Assembly (NCBI GenBank): GCA_003153055.1
Contig: PMBV01000439.1
Coordinates: 1 to 17,840, forward strand
DNA: 17,840 nucleotides
From: Myxococcales bacterium
Lineage (GTDB): Bacteria; Myxococcota; Myxococcia; Myxococcales; Myxococcaceae
Reading direction: 5' to 3'
Positions 1-8,112 of this stretch are shown in pieces (the first letter of the stretch is position 1; each line of letters starts with the position of its first letter). Position numbers and translations under genes: made by a program. The notes under the pieces are model-generated. The model was given only the letters and a program-made list of their open reading frames with translations, was not told the origin of the DNA and did not search any database.

Positions 1-156
1 TTTCTGGAAGTCCGATGCGAGGAGTGTCGGCGGGTGGAGTTGGTGGCGTTCAGCTGCAAGGGGCGAGGGTGGTGTCCGACGTGCACGACGCGGCGGTCCC
101 TCGAGACGGGAGCGCACGTGGAGGCGACGCTCCCCGTCGTGGCGCACCGCTTCTGA
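1..156 (+). pseudogene. IS91-type transposase fragment, N-terminal zinc-binding domain
   Basis: Read from base 1 in frame 1, the sequence gives 51 codons that start mid-gene and stop at 156. They contain RCEEC, then AFSCKGRGWCPTC followed by TTRR and a segment ending LPVVAHRF. The paired CxxC motifs, the CKGRGxCPxC core and the following Leu-Pro are typical of the zinc-binding domain at the start of IS91/IS801-type (Y1/Y2 HUH) transposases. In an intact family member the protein continues for several hundred residues after this point. Here it stops, and nothing downstream resumes the transposase, so this is a truncated remnant. The 5' end lies outside the window. The family call rests on motif recognition alone; no terminal repeats or oriIS-like end were identified. 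Confidence 0.65.
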
Positions 157-290
157 TTCACCTCGAGGACATCGCTGCCTGGCTCGAGAGATCAGGGACA
201 AACAGCAGCTGCACCGACTCCACCGCGCGGCGCACGTTCCGGCTACACTGCCGCCGCTGCGCATCCCGCACCCTCAAGGAGAGCTCCTCC

Positions 291-767
291 ATGTCCGACG
301 ACTCGCGCCCCCGCCTGCCGGGCTTCCGGCTCTTCTGCACGGTGGCGGCCGTGCTCTACGTGCTGCTCGGGGCCTCGATGAAGCTCCGCGGCGCTCACGA
401 GGCGATGAGGCCCTTCGGCGTGCCGAAGGCGGTCCTCGACGCGCCGCACTTCGACGACTTCTTCCAGTTCCTCTTCCTACACATGATGGTCATCGGGCTG
501 CTCATCGGCCTGCTGGGGTGGACCGTGCAGGGCGCCCGACGGCAGCGCGCGGTGGCACGGGTGCTGTGCGGGCTCCAGCTACTCTACGCCACCATGGACT
601 TCCGCACCTCGGACTCGCCGCTGGGCAACGGGCTCTACCAGGGCAAAGGCTCCCTGGTGCCGCCGCTGATGGGCGTGGCCATGGCGCTGGTGTTCGCCTG
701 GTTGGGCACGCGGCGCGTAGCCGTCGAGGCGGTGGTGCCGCAGCGGAGCCGGCTCCGCGCGGACTAG
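291..767 (+). CDS. Small integral membrane protein of unknown function
   Basis: The protein has 158 residues. The ATG at 291 is chosen because an AAGGAG-type ribosome binding site lies at 277-283 and the frame upstream of it is low-complexity and unconvincing. Four hydrophobic segments are visible, at roughly residues 10-28, 62-80, 90-107 and 128-147, separated by Arg-rich loops. A polar loop reading DFRTSDSPLGNGLYQGKG lies before the last helix. No catalytic motif is recognised. The size and four-helix layout resemble small DoxX- or BphX-like membrane proteins, but no diagnostic residues support a family name. It stands alone: the upstream sequence is a transposase remnant and the next gene downstream is on the opposite strand. 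Confidence 0.82.
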   Translation: MSDDSRPRLPGFRLFCTVAAVLYVLLGASMKLRGAHEAMRPFGVPKAVLDAPHFDDFFQFLFLHMMVIGLLIGLLGWTVQGARRQRAVARVLCGLQLLYATMDFRTSDSPLGNGLYQGKGSLVPPLMGVAMALVFAWLGTRRVAVEAVVPQRSRLRAD

Positions 768-862
768 AGCACGGCAGCCGTACTCGCGGGCCGGTGAGGA
801 GCGCGGGAGTGAGCCTACCCGACGCGTTCACCGCCCTCGGGCGCGGTGACCTGCTCGATGCG

Positions 863-1189
863 CTACGGCGGCGAGCCGCGCACCAGCGGGCCGTCGAGGA
901 TCTCGCCTACGCGGTCGACGTAGAAGTGGTCGCCCGGGAGCGTGACGGTCGCCTTCGCGCGGCGCTCGTCGACGCTGGCCAGCCGGGCGAGGAAGTCGGC
1001 GTCGAGGGTGGCGAACTCGGCCTTCGCCAGCCGGCTGGTCTTGAGCGCCGCGGCCTCGGTGAAGAAGGCAGCCTGGCGCTCGGCGCTCTCGAAGAGCACC
1101 GCCACCCGGGCGTTGGCGTTCTGGTCGACCGCGCGTTGGATCTTCGCCGGGTCGCCCACAGCCAGCAGTAGGCCATCACCTTGAGCCAC
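863..1189 (-). CDS. Hypothetical protein, possibly frameshifted near its 5' end
   Basis: This frame gives about 108 residues from a GTG at 1189, with strong third-position GC from about position 1150 down to the stop. The readable core includes AVGDPAKIQRAVDQNANARV and LPGDHFYVDRVGEILDGPL, which looks like real protein; the opposite strand gives only shadow-like sequence. The family is not recognised. The start is doubtful. The same frame extends to an ATG at 1267 and beyond, but that stretch has poor codon use. Between about 1160 and 1200 the best codon use switches to another minus-strand frame containing LKVMAYCWL (ATG at 1176). This suggests either a one-base frameshift near the N-terminus or a different start. 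It lies divergent to the YdeI-family gene. Confidence 0.5.
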   Translation of the reverse strand: MAQGDGLLLAVGDPAKIQRAVDQNANARVAVLFESAERQAAFFTEAAALKTSRLAKAEFATLDADFLARLASVDERRAKATVTLPGDHFYVDRVGEILDGPLVRGSPP

Positions 1190-1265
1190 GGCGCGGGTGT
1201 AGCACCTCGCGCGCCGGACCCTCGTTGCGAACCGCGCCGCCGCTCGTGCATGCTCCACGGCTGCC

Positions 1266-1952
1266 ATGACTCCCGACCCAAGGCGCATCCGGACGTTCGA
1301 TGACGCCGCCGCCTTCGAGGCGTGGCTCGAGAAGCACCACCACCGCGAGAGCGAGCTGTGGATCAAGATTCACAAGAAGGGATCGGGGCTGGCCTCGCTG
1401 ACCGCGGCCGAGGCGATCGACGTGGTGCTGTGCTGGGGGTGGATCGACGGGCTCCGCAAGGGCTTCGACGAGCGCTCGTTCCTGCAGCGCTACACCCCGC
1501 GAAAGGCGAAGAGCCTCTGGAGCCAGGTGAACCGCGACCACGTCGCGCGGCTGACCGCCGCCGGCCGCATGACCGAGCACGGCCAACGGCACGTCGACGC
1601 CGCGAAGGCCGACGGCCGGTGGGAGGCGGCCTACGCGCCGATCCGCGCGGTCTCCCCGGCGACCATTCCCCCGGACCTGCGCGAGGCCATCGACGCCAAC
1701 CCGAAGGCCAAGAAGACCTTCGCCAAGCTGGACCGCATGAACCTGTTCGCGCTCACCTTCCGCACCAACAACCTGAAGACCCCCGCCGGCCGCGCGAAGA
1801 AGATCGCCGCGCTGGTGGCGATGCTGGCCCGCGGAGAGGTCATCGTGCCGATGGCAGCGGGTCGGAAGCCCGCCGCTACCGCAGCTCGATCGCCGTCACG
1901 TGATGCGCCCGCACCCAGGCGGCGAGCTCGTCAATCTCCTCGTCGGAGCTGA
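1266..1952 (+). CDS. YdeI/OmpD-associated family protein
   Basis: The protein has 228 residues starting at ATG 1266. Family hallmarks are seen in order: an N-terminal FDDAAAFEAWLEKHH segment, ELWIKIHKKG, LTAAEAIDVVLCWGWIDG, the RYTPRKAKSLWSQVNRDHV block, KADGRWEAAY, and a C-terminal NLKTPAGRAKKIAALVAMLARGE region. These match the YdeI/OmpD-associated family, often annotated as a bacteriocin-protection or YdeI-like protein; its biochemical role is not established. The family core ends near residue 200 (VIVP). The last 27 or so residues are an Arg/Pro/Ser-rich tail that runs into the 3' end of a convergent gene fragment, so the natural stop may have been lost through rearrangement. The start codon sits in a CATG palindrome, so a minus-strand ATG overlaps it. 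Confidence 0.88.
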   Translation: MTPDPRRIRTFDDAAAFEAWLEKHHHRESELWIKIHKKGSGLASLTAAEAIDVVLCWGWIDGLRKGFDERSFLQRYTPRKAKSLWSQVNRDHVARLTAAGRMTEHGQRHVDAAKADGRWEAAYAPIRAVSPATIPPDLREAIDANPKAKKTFAKLDRMNLFALTFRTNNLKTPAGRAKKIAALVAMLARGEVIVPMAAGRKPAATAARSPSRDAPAPRRRARQSPRRS

Positions 1953-2073
1953 CCGCCACGTCGAGGCCGAGGACATGATAAATCAAGGACAACCTGGACG
2001 CGGACCAAACCTCGACCGAGCCGAACGGGCTATTCAGTATATATTGGCATGATCTCGAAGATGGAACTCCCAC
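1876..2073 (-). pseudogene. C-terminal fragment of an unrecognised protein
   Basis: From a GTG at 2073 this frame gives 65 residues, including NSPFGSVEVWSASRLSLIYH and ending DELAAWVRAHHVTAIELR. Codon use in the last 50 codons is GC3-rich and gene-like. Upstream the signal changes frame: a neighbouring minus-strand frame ends WEFHLRDHANIY at about 2036, just where this one becomes convincing. That pattern fits a gene broken by a frameshift or a rearrangement that removed its 5' part. Its 3' end overlaps the end of the YdeI-family gene by 77 bases in convergent orientation. The family is not recognised. It could instead be a small intact gene using the GTG, but no ribosome binding site supports this. 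Confidence 0.35.
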
Positions 2074-2317
2074 TCATCAACGAGATTCTGAACGAGCCAG
2101 CTTTCGCCCAACGAGGAACTACGACCTGTTGATGGGTTGCTATCGAGAGTATGTCCTGCAGGACCTGACTCGAGTGGCGGCCGCCATCGCAAAACCACCA
2201 ACACTGTCACAGGTATCGAAGGCGCTTGCGCAGACAGTGAAGGTCTGCATCTCGGCTGGGGCGCTCGAGGCCAAGGCCTACCTCGACTTCGCCTGCGCGT
2301 TCTCCCTGTTCGCCTGA
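2049..2317 (+). pseudogene. Probable frameshifted small gene of unknown function
   Basis: An ATG at 2049 opens a 27-codon frame (MISKMELPLINEILNEPAFA...) that stops at 2132. The next frame then carries NYDLLMGCYREYVLQDLTRV through to a stop at 2317, ending KAYLDFACAFSLFA. Joined by a one-base shift near 2110-2125, the two parts would give a smooth protein of about 90 residues. Neither part alone has a good start or ribosome binding site. GC content is lower than in neighbouring genes, consistent with decaying or recently acquired DNA. The family is not recognised. It overlaps the antisense fragment ending at 2073, so at most one of the two can be intact. Confidence 0.3.
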
Positions 2318-2743
2318 GCCCTACCTGCCGGTCCCGGCCCGGAAGTCGCGGTGCCAAGCAAGCCGAAGCCCCTGTCAGCCGTGGAAGGACCGCTGGTTGT
2401 TCCTCCTTGATCTCGGCGCTGCGAGCCAGTAGTTCTGAGATGGGCCAGGTCATTGCTCCTTCGTGAGCATTTGGCGTGATGAAGGGGCTCGTCTCCTGAG
2501 TGACTGAGAATATCGGGATTCTGCTGGTTGGGCTTTTCCTGCTGTGTGGCTGTCCTGTTCTTCGCGAGCCACTCCTCGCCGAAGTTCATGATGAGTCCCC
2601 GTCTTTGAGGTTCGTACTCAAGCAGCAAGGTCGAATCGATTGTCTCGCCTGCGGAGTCAGCACGCCTCGCCGCCGACGCAAGCTGGTTACGACGTGTACG
2701 GCCCGTCGGATTTCAAGGGCAACCGATCGCAGGGGCCAGCCGA
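2318..2743. other. Gene-poor, probably degraded region
   Basis: No convincing intact gene is seen in these 426 bases. GC content falls below that of the rest of the window between about 2480 and 2640. Two coding-like scraps exist on the plus strand. A GTG at 2500 opens MTENIGILLVGLFLLCGCPV, a hydrophobic N-terminus that could be a lipoprotein signal, but the frame then becomes Arg-rich noise. A different frame ends GYDVYGPSDFKGNRSQGPAE, and its stop (2745-2747) overlaps the ATG of the next lipoprotein in an ATGA arrangement. That overlap hints that the end of a former upstream gene survives here, but the same frame is closed by a stop at 2592-2594. Confidence 0.4.
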
Positions 2744-3118
2744 ATGAGGCGTGCGTGGCTGCTCGGGTGGCTCGCGCTGGCAGGCTGCGGCGCCTTCGCG
2801 ATGCCTGGATCAGGAAAACGCGCGCCGAGCACCGGTGAGCCCCTCGGTGATGCGCCACTCGAGGGCGTCGGCAACCCGGAGCCTCAGAGATCCTCCCGGG
2901 CTCGACTTTCGCATCGGGCTTCGGTTGAGCGGGCCGACGCTGAAGATGCCGTGGGCTACGGCGTCGGGTCGGGGCGCAAGCGGTCTCTGCGAGCCATGTC
3001 AGGGAACCAGACGCGCCACAGGCCCACCACCGCGAGAGTCCCCAGCCCGCCGAGCACCACCGAGCCGACCGGGCCCAGCCAGGCAGCGGTCGCCCCCGAC
3101 TCGAACTCGCCCAGTTGA
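2744..3118 (+). CDS. Putative lipoprotein, 3' end uncertain
   Basis: The N-terminus MRRAWLLGWLALAGCGAFA has a positively charged start, a hydrophobic stretch and an LAGC lipobox, so the start looks like a genuine lipoprotein signal with Cys15 as the lipidation site. The next 25 or so residues, rich in Gly, Pro and Ser, are plausible mature sequence. After about position 2890 coding quality drops and more than one frame looks partly protein-like. The last part overlaps the 3' end of the convergent MFS gene by more than 160 bases. I read this as a truncated or frameshifted lipoprotein gene whose real end lies before about 2950. The ATG overlaps the stop of a coding scrap upstream, suggesting former translational coupling. 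Confidence 0.3.
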   Translation: MRRAWLLGWLALAGCGAFAMPGSGKRAPSTGEPLGDAPLEGVGNPEPQRSSRARLSHRASVERADAEDAVGYGVGSGRKRSLRAMSGNQTRHRPTTARVPSPPSTTEPTGPSQAAVAPDSNSPS

Positions 3119-4170
3119 TTCGAGGCGCCGATGAAGACCGAGTTGACGGCGCTGACCCGACCGCGCATCTCGTCAGGCGTCTCGAGCTGCACCATCGTCT
3201 GGCGAATGACGATGCTGATCATGTCTGAGCTGCCGCAGACGAGCAGCGCGAGGAACGACAGGGCGAAGCTCCGGGAGACAGCGAAGACGAGGGTGGCCAC
3301 GCCATAGACGGCGACGGCCACCAGGAGCGCCCGGCCGACCCTCCGCTCGATGGGCCGACGGGCGAGCCAGCCCGACATCAGCAGGGCGCCGAGCGCTGGT
3401 GCGGCGCGGAGCAAGCCCACGCCCCAGGGGCCGGTGAAGAGGATGTCCTTGGCGAACATCGGGAGCAGCGCGGTGGCGCCTCCGAGGAGCACGGCGAAGA
3501 GGTCGAGGGAGATGGCCCCCAGCATCACCGGGTGGGTCCACACGAAGCGCAGCCCCGCGAAGAGGGTCGACCAGCCGGGCTGGGCCGTGCGTCGGGGCGC
3601 CTGCAATGGGCCGACGGCCACCACTCCACCCACGGCGACGGAGAGGAGCAGGAGGCTCAGGCCGTAGACGTAGCCCGGCCCCAGCGCATAGACGAAGCCT
3701 CCCACGACGGGCCCGGCGATGATGGCCGTCTGCATCGCCGCCGCGCTGGCCGCCATGGCTCGTGGCAGCGTGTCGGGTGGCACCAACAGCGGGAGCATGG
3801 CCTGCTGCGCCGGCATCTGGAAGGCGCGAGCGACTCCGTAGGCGATGGAGGTGGCGAAGATGAGGTGGCGGCTGGTGAGGTGCTGCCAGCTGGCGAAGCA
3901 CAGCACCGCCGCCGCGACGAGCTGGAGCAGAAAGCTGACAGCCAGCACCAGGCGGCGATCGAAGTGGTCGACCGCGTGCCCCGCCGGCAACGTGAGGAGC
4001 AGCGCAGGGGCGAACTGCAAGAGCCCGACGAGGCCGAGGTCCCACGCGTTGGCGGTCAGGCCATACATCTGCCAGCCCAGCGCCACCATCACCATCTGGT
4101 TGGCCGAGACCCCCGCCAGCCGGGCCAACCAGAAGCTGGCGAAGCGCTTCGACCACCAATGAGGCATCAC
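2956..4170 (-). CDS. MFS transporter, EntS-like/MFS_3 type
   Basis: The protein has 404 residues and about 12 hydrophobic segments spread over its length, the usual size for a 12-helix major facilitator. Recognisable blocks are the N-terminal FASFWLARLAGVSANQMV, the loop after the second helix (LPAGHAVDHFDRR, an MFS motif-A variant), and in the C-terminal half RQTMVQLETPDEMRGRVSAV with FIGASNQLGEFESG. This last block is characteristic of the MFS_3 group that includes the enterobactin exporter EntS. Such proteins export small molecules across the inner membrane by proton antiport; the substrate cannot be read from sequence. The start is GTG at 4170 or, equally likely, the adjacent ATG at 4167; the ribosome binding site is weak. 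No siderophore genes are nearby. Confidence 0.9.
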   Translation of the reverse strand: MMPHWWSKRFASFWLARLAGVSANQMVMVALGWQMYGLTANAWDLGLVGLLQFAPALLLTLPAGHAVDHFDRRLVLAVSFLLQLVAAAVLCFASWQHLTSRHLIFATSIAYGVARAFQMPAQQAMLPLLVPPDTLPRAMAASAAAMQTAIIAGPVVGGFVYALGPGYVYGLSLLLLSVAVGGVVAVGPLQAPRRTAQPGWSTLFAGLRFVWTHPVMLGAISLDLFAVLLGGATALLPMFAKDILFTGPWGVGLLRAAPALGALLMSGWLARRPIERRVGRALLVAVAVYGVATLVFAVSRSFALSFLALLVCGSSDMISIVIRQTMVQLETPDEMRGRVSAVNSVFIGASNQLGEFESGATAAWLGPVGSVVLGGLGTLAVVGLWRVWFPDMARRDRLRPDPTP

Positions 4171-4243
4171 GGCCCGCCAGCCTAACCCGGCCGGCTCCGT
4201 CGCGCCCGACCAGACCCGAGGCGAGCCGGCTTTAGTAGACCAT

Positions 4244-4256
4244 GAGGCCGAGCCTC
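4244..4256 (-). terminator. Short hairpin just after the dsrE-type gene
   Basis: Directly after the TAA stop of the DsrE-family gene, the minus strand carries GAGGC, a three-base loop and GCCTC. This is a five-base-pair GC-rich stem. No run of T follows, so it is at best a weak intrinsic terminator or a 3' stabilising hairpin for the sulfur operon. It may be coincidental in GC-rich DNA. Confidence 0.25.
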
Positions 4257-4257
4257 G

Positions 4258-4743
4258 TTAGACGAACAGATTCACCTGCGACTCGGCGGCGACGTCGACC
4301 CACGATGCCGCGCCGCCGAACTCGACGCCGTCGATGATGTCCGACTGCTTGATCCCCATGACATCCATGGTCATCTGACAGGCCATGAACTTGACGCCGC
4401 TCTCCTTCGCGAGATTCAGCAACTCGCCGAGGGTGGCGACGCCGTGCTTCTTGAACAGGTCCTTCATCATGGAGGTGGCGGCGGCCTCCATGTTGGGCAT
4501 CGCCGCGACCAGGTCGGTCATGGGCATGGGCATAGGCATGGGCATCGACATCGCCGGGTTGCCGAGCGGTGAGATCTTCAGGTTCTCGGTGTTGTCCTTT
4601 CTGATGATCTGGAGCCCATAGAACGTGAAGAAGATCGTGACATCAAGATCCATCGCGGCCGCCGTGGTCGCGAGGAGCAAAGGCGGATAGGCCATGTCCA
4701 AGGTGCCCTTGGACGCAATGATGGTCATCTTCTTGTTAGCCAT
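4258..4743 (-). CDS. DsrE-family sulfur-relay protein (DsrE2-like)
   Basis: The protein has 161 residues. The pattern MTIIASKGTLDMAYPPLLLATTAAAM followed by VTIFFTFYGLQII matches the DsrE/DsrF/DrsE_2 fold. The conserved cysteine is Cys122 in KFMACQMTMDVMG, the position expected to carry a persulfide. In the rhd-tusA-dsrE2 clusters of sulfur oxidisers these proteins pass sulfane sulfur between a rhodanese and TusA; that role here is inferred from the family and neighbours. It lies four bases after tusA and is the last gene of the operon. It is unusually rich in methionine, with a run of alternating Met-Pro at residues 66-75 and more methionines up to residue 93. Confidence 0.88.
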   Translation of the reverse strand: MANKKMTIIASKGTLDMAYPPLLLATTAAAMDLDVTIFFTFYGLQIIRKDNTENLKISPLGNPAMSMPMPMPMPMTDLVAAMPNMEAAATSMMKDLFKKHGVATLGELLNLAKESGVKFMACQMTMDVMGIKQSDIIDGVEFGGAASWVDVAAESQVNLFV

Positions 4744-4747
4744 GGCT

Positions 4748-4999
4748 TCAGGTTCCCCCAGCGAGCTTCTTGATGTAGAAAATGAAAGTGTTCCCGACGA
4801 CTTCCGTCTTCACGATCTGGTTGGCGGTTCGATGCGCCCAAGCCGGCATGTCCTTCTGAGACCCGGGATCCGTCGTCAACACCTTCAAAACGTTTCCCTG
4901 CGCGAGGTCGTTCAGCGCCTTGCGCGTCTTCAGGATGGGGAGAGGGCAGTTCAGGCCCTTGGCATCGAGGGTTTGGTCGACGTTGATCTCTTCAGACAT
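4748..4999 (-). CDS. tusA: TusA/SirA-like sulfur carrier protein
   Basis: The protein has 83 residues, the normal TusA size. The N-terminus DQTLDAKGLNCPLPILKTRKAL holds the family CPxP motif, with Cys18 as the sulfur-accepting residue, and LKVLTTDPGSQKDMPAW is the conserved middle strand-helix. TusA proteins carry persulfide sulfur on that cysteine in the cytoplasm. A GGAG ribosome binding site precedes ATG 4999 at suitable spacing. It sits between the rhodanese-dioxygenase gene (33 bases upstream) and the DsrE-family gene (4 bases downstream), so all three are probably one transcript. The symbol is given at family level; it could equally serve the role of YedF or a dissimilatory TusA paralogue. 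Confidence 0.92.
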   Translation of the reverse strand: MSEEINVDQTLDAKGLNCPLPILKTRKALNDLAQGNVLKVLTTDPGSQKDMPAWAHRTANQIVKTEVVGNTFIFYIKKLAGGT

Positions 5000-5032
5000 T
5001 CGTTTTCTCCGTGGTGTTTGTAGAGAGCCGAG

Positions 5033-6250
5033 TCAAGCGGCATTGGCGCTCTGCTGCTGCCGCGCCTTGTAGGCCGACGCCGCGCACTCGTTCTTGCCGA
5101 GCTCCCACTCGGTCGCCTTCTCCTCGTCCAGGGGCTTCAGGCCGAGGTTGACGTGGATGATCTCGGTGTAGACCGCGGGGGCCTCGCGCACGCCGGCCTT
5201 CATCATCTCGAGGAACTCGTCCTCGCGGTCGATGGCCAGCTCGGGCGCGTTCCGGCGAAGATCGCTCAGGCGCGCCGAGACGACCTTGTTCGCGTCCATC
5301 TCCGAGGTCGAGGCGAAGTGGCCGGGCAGGACCACGGTCTCGGCCGGGAGGGTGGGGATCCGCTCGCGGAGCGTACGGAAGAGCTGCTTGCCCCAGCGCT
5401 CGGCCTTGCCGCCGAGGTCGGGCCGGCCGACGCCGTTGACGAAGAGCGTGTCCCCGGAGAGCAGGTAGCGGCCCGCGATGAGGTACGAGGTCGAGCCCGG
5501 CGTGTGGCCCGGCGTGGCCACGATGCGCGTGGTGATCTCGACGCCCTTGGCGCCGCCGATGCGGATCTCCTCGCCGTCCTGCAACGGGGTCACCGGGTGG
5601 CTCAGGGGGAACTCCTCGCCCGCGGTGACGAAGTACGGCGCGCCGAGCTCCTTCGCGAGCCTCGGCCCGCTGCTGATGTGGTCGGCGTGCACGTGGGTGT
5701 CCAGGATCCGGACGATGCGGGTGCCCAGCTTCTCAGCGAGCGCCCGGAACGCATCGGCGTCGCGCGTCGGGTCGACCAGCACCGCCTCGTCCCCCGCGCA
5801 CACCAGGTACGAGAGGCAGCCCTTCCCGCGACGGTTGATCTGCCAGATCTCGAAGCGCCCCTCGTCGTCGGGCGCGAGCGGGACCTTGACCGGCTCGAGG
5901 TAGGCGCCGTACGCGATCATGCCGCCGGTGATGTTCCGGGCCGGGATGCCGGCCTTGCGCAGCAGGTCAGCAACGAAGTCTGAGGCGCTGCCCTTGGCGC
6001 ACAGGACCGCGATCTCTCCGCGGTCGCGCGGCACTCCGGCGATGGCCTCATCGTGGGCCTCGATGAACTCGAAGTACGGGATGGACAGGGTCTCGACGAG
6101 TTTGATGCCTTCGAGCTTCCAGCGCTCGGCCTCCTCCGAGTTGCGGACATCGAGCAGAATGAAGCGCTTTCCGGAGTCGATCCAACGGAGCACTTCGGCG
6201 ACGTCGACGGAGCTGCTGACAGAATGGGCGGCGTTCGTGAGATCGTTCAT
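5033..6250 (-). CDS. Rhodanese-persulfide dioxygenase (ETHE1-like) fusion
   Basis: The protein has 405 residues in two domains. Residues 15-120 form a rhodanese domain with VLCAKGSASDF, where Cys84 is the catalytic cysteine. Residues 130-320 form a metallo-beta-lactamase-fold persulfide dioxygenase with THVHADH (185-191), TPGHTPGS (H249), SGDTLF (D267) and LPGH (H311), the iron-ligand pattern of the ETHE1 group. It should oxidise glutathione or protein persulfide to sulfite in the cytoplasm, with the rhodanese moving sulfane sulfur. ATG 6250 is chosen over an in-frame ATG at 6322. It has GGAG at good spacing, and the 6322 ATG overlaps a sigma-54-like promoter. It is the first gene of an operon with tusA and the DsrE-family gene. 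The rhodanese precedes the dioxygenase, whereas characterised fusions such as CstB start with the dioxygenase. Confidence 0.9.
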   Translation of the reverse strand: MNDLTNAAHSVSSSVDVAEVLRWIDSGKRFILLDVRNSEEAERWKLEGIKLVETLSIPYFEFIEAHDEAIAGVPRDRGEIAVLCAKGSASDFVADLLRKAGIPARNITGGMIAYGAYLEPVKVPLAPDDEGRFEIWQINRRGKGCLSYLVCAGDEAVLVDPTRDADAFRALAEKLGTRIVRILDTHVHADHISSGPRLAKELGAPYFVTAGEEFPLSHPVTPLQDGEEIRIGGAKGVEITTRIVATPGHTPGSTSYLIAGRYLLSGDTLFVNGVGRPDLGGKAERWGKQLFRTLRERIPTLPAETVVLPGHFASTSEMDANKVVSARLSDLRRNAPELAIDREDEFLEMMKAGVREAPAVYTEIIHVNLGLKPLDEEKATEWELGKNECAASAYKARQQQSANAA

Positions 6251-6317
6251 GGTGTGGCTCCAATCGGCGGGAGATGCGCCGTATTGCCTGCGTTGTACTG
6301 AGTGTTGCGAAGCCTTC

Positions 6318-6333
6318 TTCATGAAGCGTGCCG
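6318..6333 (-). promoter_or_regulatory. Candidate sigma-54 promoter of the dioxygenase operon
   Basis: On the minus strand CGGCACG, four bases, then ATGAA aligns with the sigma-54 consensus TGGCACG-N4-TTGCA. The -24 part is nearly perfect; the -12 part has GA in place of the usual GC. Transcription would start near 6307, about 57 bases before ATG 6250 and about 109 bases downstream of the palindrome at 6409-6424. That is the normal geometry for an enhancer-binding activator. The imperfect -12 element keeps confidence moderate. Confidence 0.45.
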
Positions 6334-6403
6334 TTGTTGTGGCACTGATAAATCAATGAAATGGAAGTGACTGGGTCGGCGCACCCCAGGTGTTGCAACT
6401 GGA

Positions 6404-6424
6404 GCGTTGCGTTGCGTGCAACGC
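6404..6424. promoter_or_regulatory. Palindromic upstream activating site 1
   Basis: Positions 6409-6424 are a perfect palindrome of 7-bp arms, GCGTTGC-GT-GCAACGC. An extra GCGTTGC half-site overlaps it at 6404-6410, and a second small palindrome, GTTGCAAC, lies at 6392-6399. The 16-bp core recurs exactly, on the other strand, at 7923-7938. It lies between the activator gene and the dioxygenase operon, so it is the expected place for the activator's Fis-type helix-turn-helix to bind. Confidence 0.7.
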
Positions 6425-6471
6425 TTGCTTTGGAGGTGTGGGGCACGCGCGCGTCCGGCGCCCCTCCCGAA

Positions 6472-7881
<1,410 letters not shown>

Positions 7882-7922
7882 TCGAAAGCCCCCTATTGGC
7901 CTTGGAGCCGCTGGAGCGAAAA

Positions 7923-7958
7923 GCGTTGCACGCAACGCGAACGTTGGAGCAGCAACGC
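7923..7958. promoter_or_regulatory. Palindromic upstream activating site 2
   Basis: Positions 7923-7938 read GCGTTGC-AC-GCAACGC, the exact reverse complement of the 16-bp site at 6409-6424. A further GCAACGC half-site lies at 7952-7958 and another at 8050-8056. The site lies between the divergent activator and YeeE genes, about 42 bases from the activator ATG, so it could serve both the transporter promoter and autoregulation of the activator. Confidence 0.7.
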
Positions 7959-8037
7959 TGGGGCGCCGGAGTCCCATTCGCTGCAATCCATCAAAATCAC
8001 GATGCGAATGAGCGGCATGGCTCGTGAAAGGTGCTCG

Positions 8038-8052
8038 TGGCAACCCGATGCA
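8038..8052 (+). promoter_or_regulatory. Imperfect sigma-54-like promoter of the YeeE genes
   Basis: The sequence TGGCA-ACCCGA-TGCA keeps both ends of the sigma-54 consensus, but the spacing between the GG and GC dinucleotides is nine bases rather than ten. It lies about 120 bases downstream of the palindrome at 7923-7938 and 60 bases before the first YeeE start. Position and partial match suggest the promoter, but strict spacing is normally required, so this is tentative. Confidence 0.3.
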
Positions 8053-8112
8053 ACGCCAGCGACGCAAGCCGCCCGAGACGCCTTTCGGCGAACGAAAGAG
8101 GAGGTGGACCTC

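Noticed and set aside
5153..5983. Long plus-strand open frame of 276 codons
   Set aside because: It is antisense to the rhodanese-dioxygenase gene, which has complete metal-site and catalytic motifs. The plus-strand frame is Arg/Asp/Val-rich noise.
6251..6322. Longer start (ATG 6322) for the rhodanese-dioxygenase protein
   Set aside because: The extra 24 residues are unlike the family, ATG 6322 overlaps the sigma-54-like element, and ATG 6250 has a good ribosome binding site.
6341..6360. TGGCAC on the plus strand as a sigma-54 -24 element
   Set aside because: No GC dinucleotide follows at the required distance and no plus-strand gene starts downstream.
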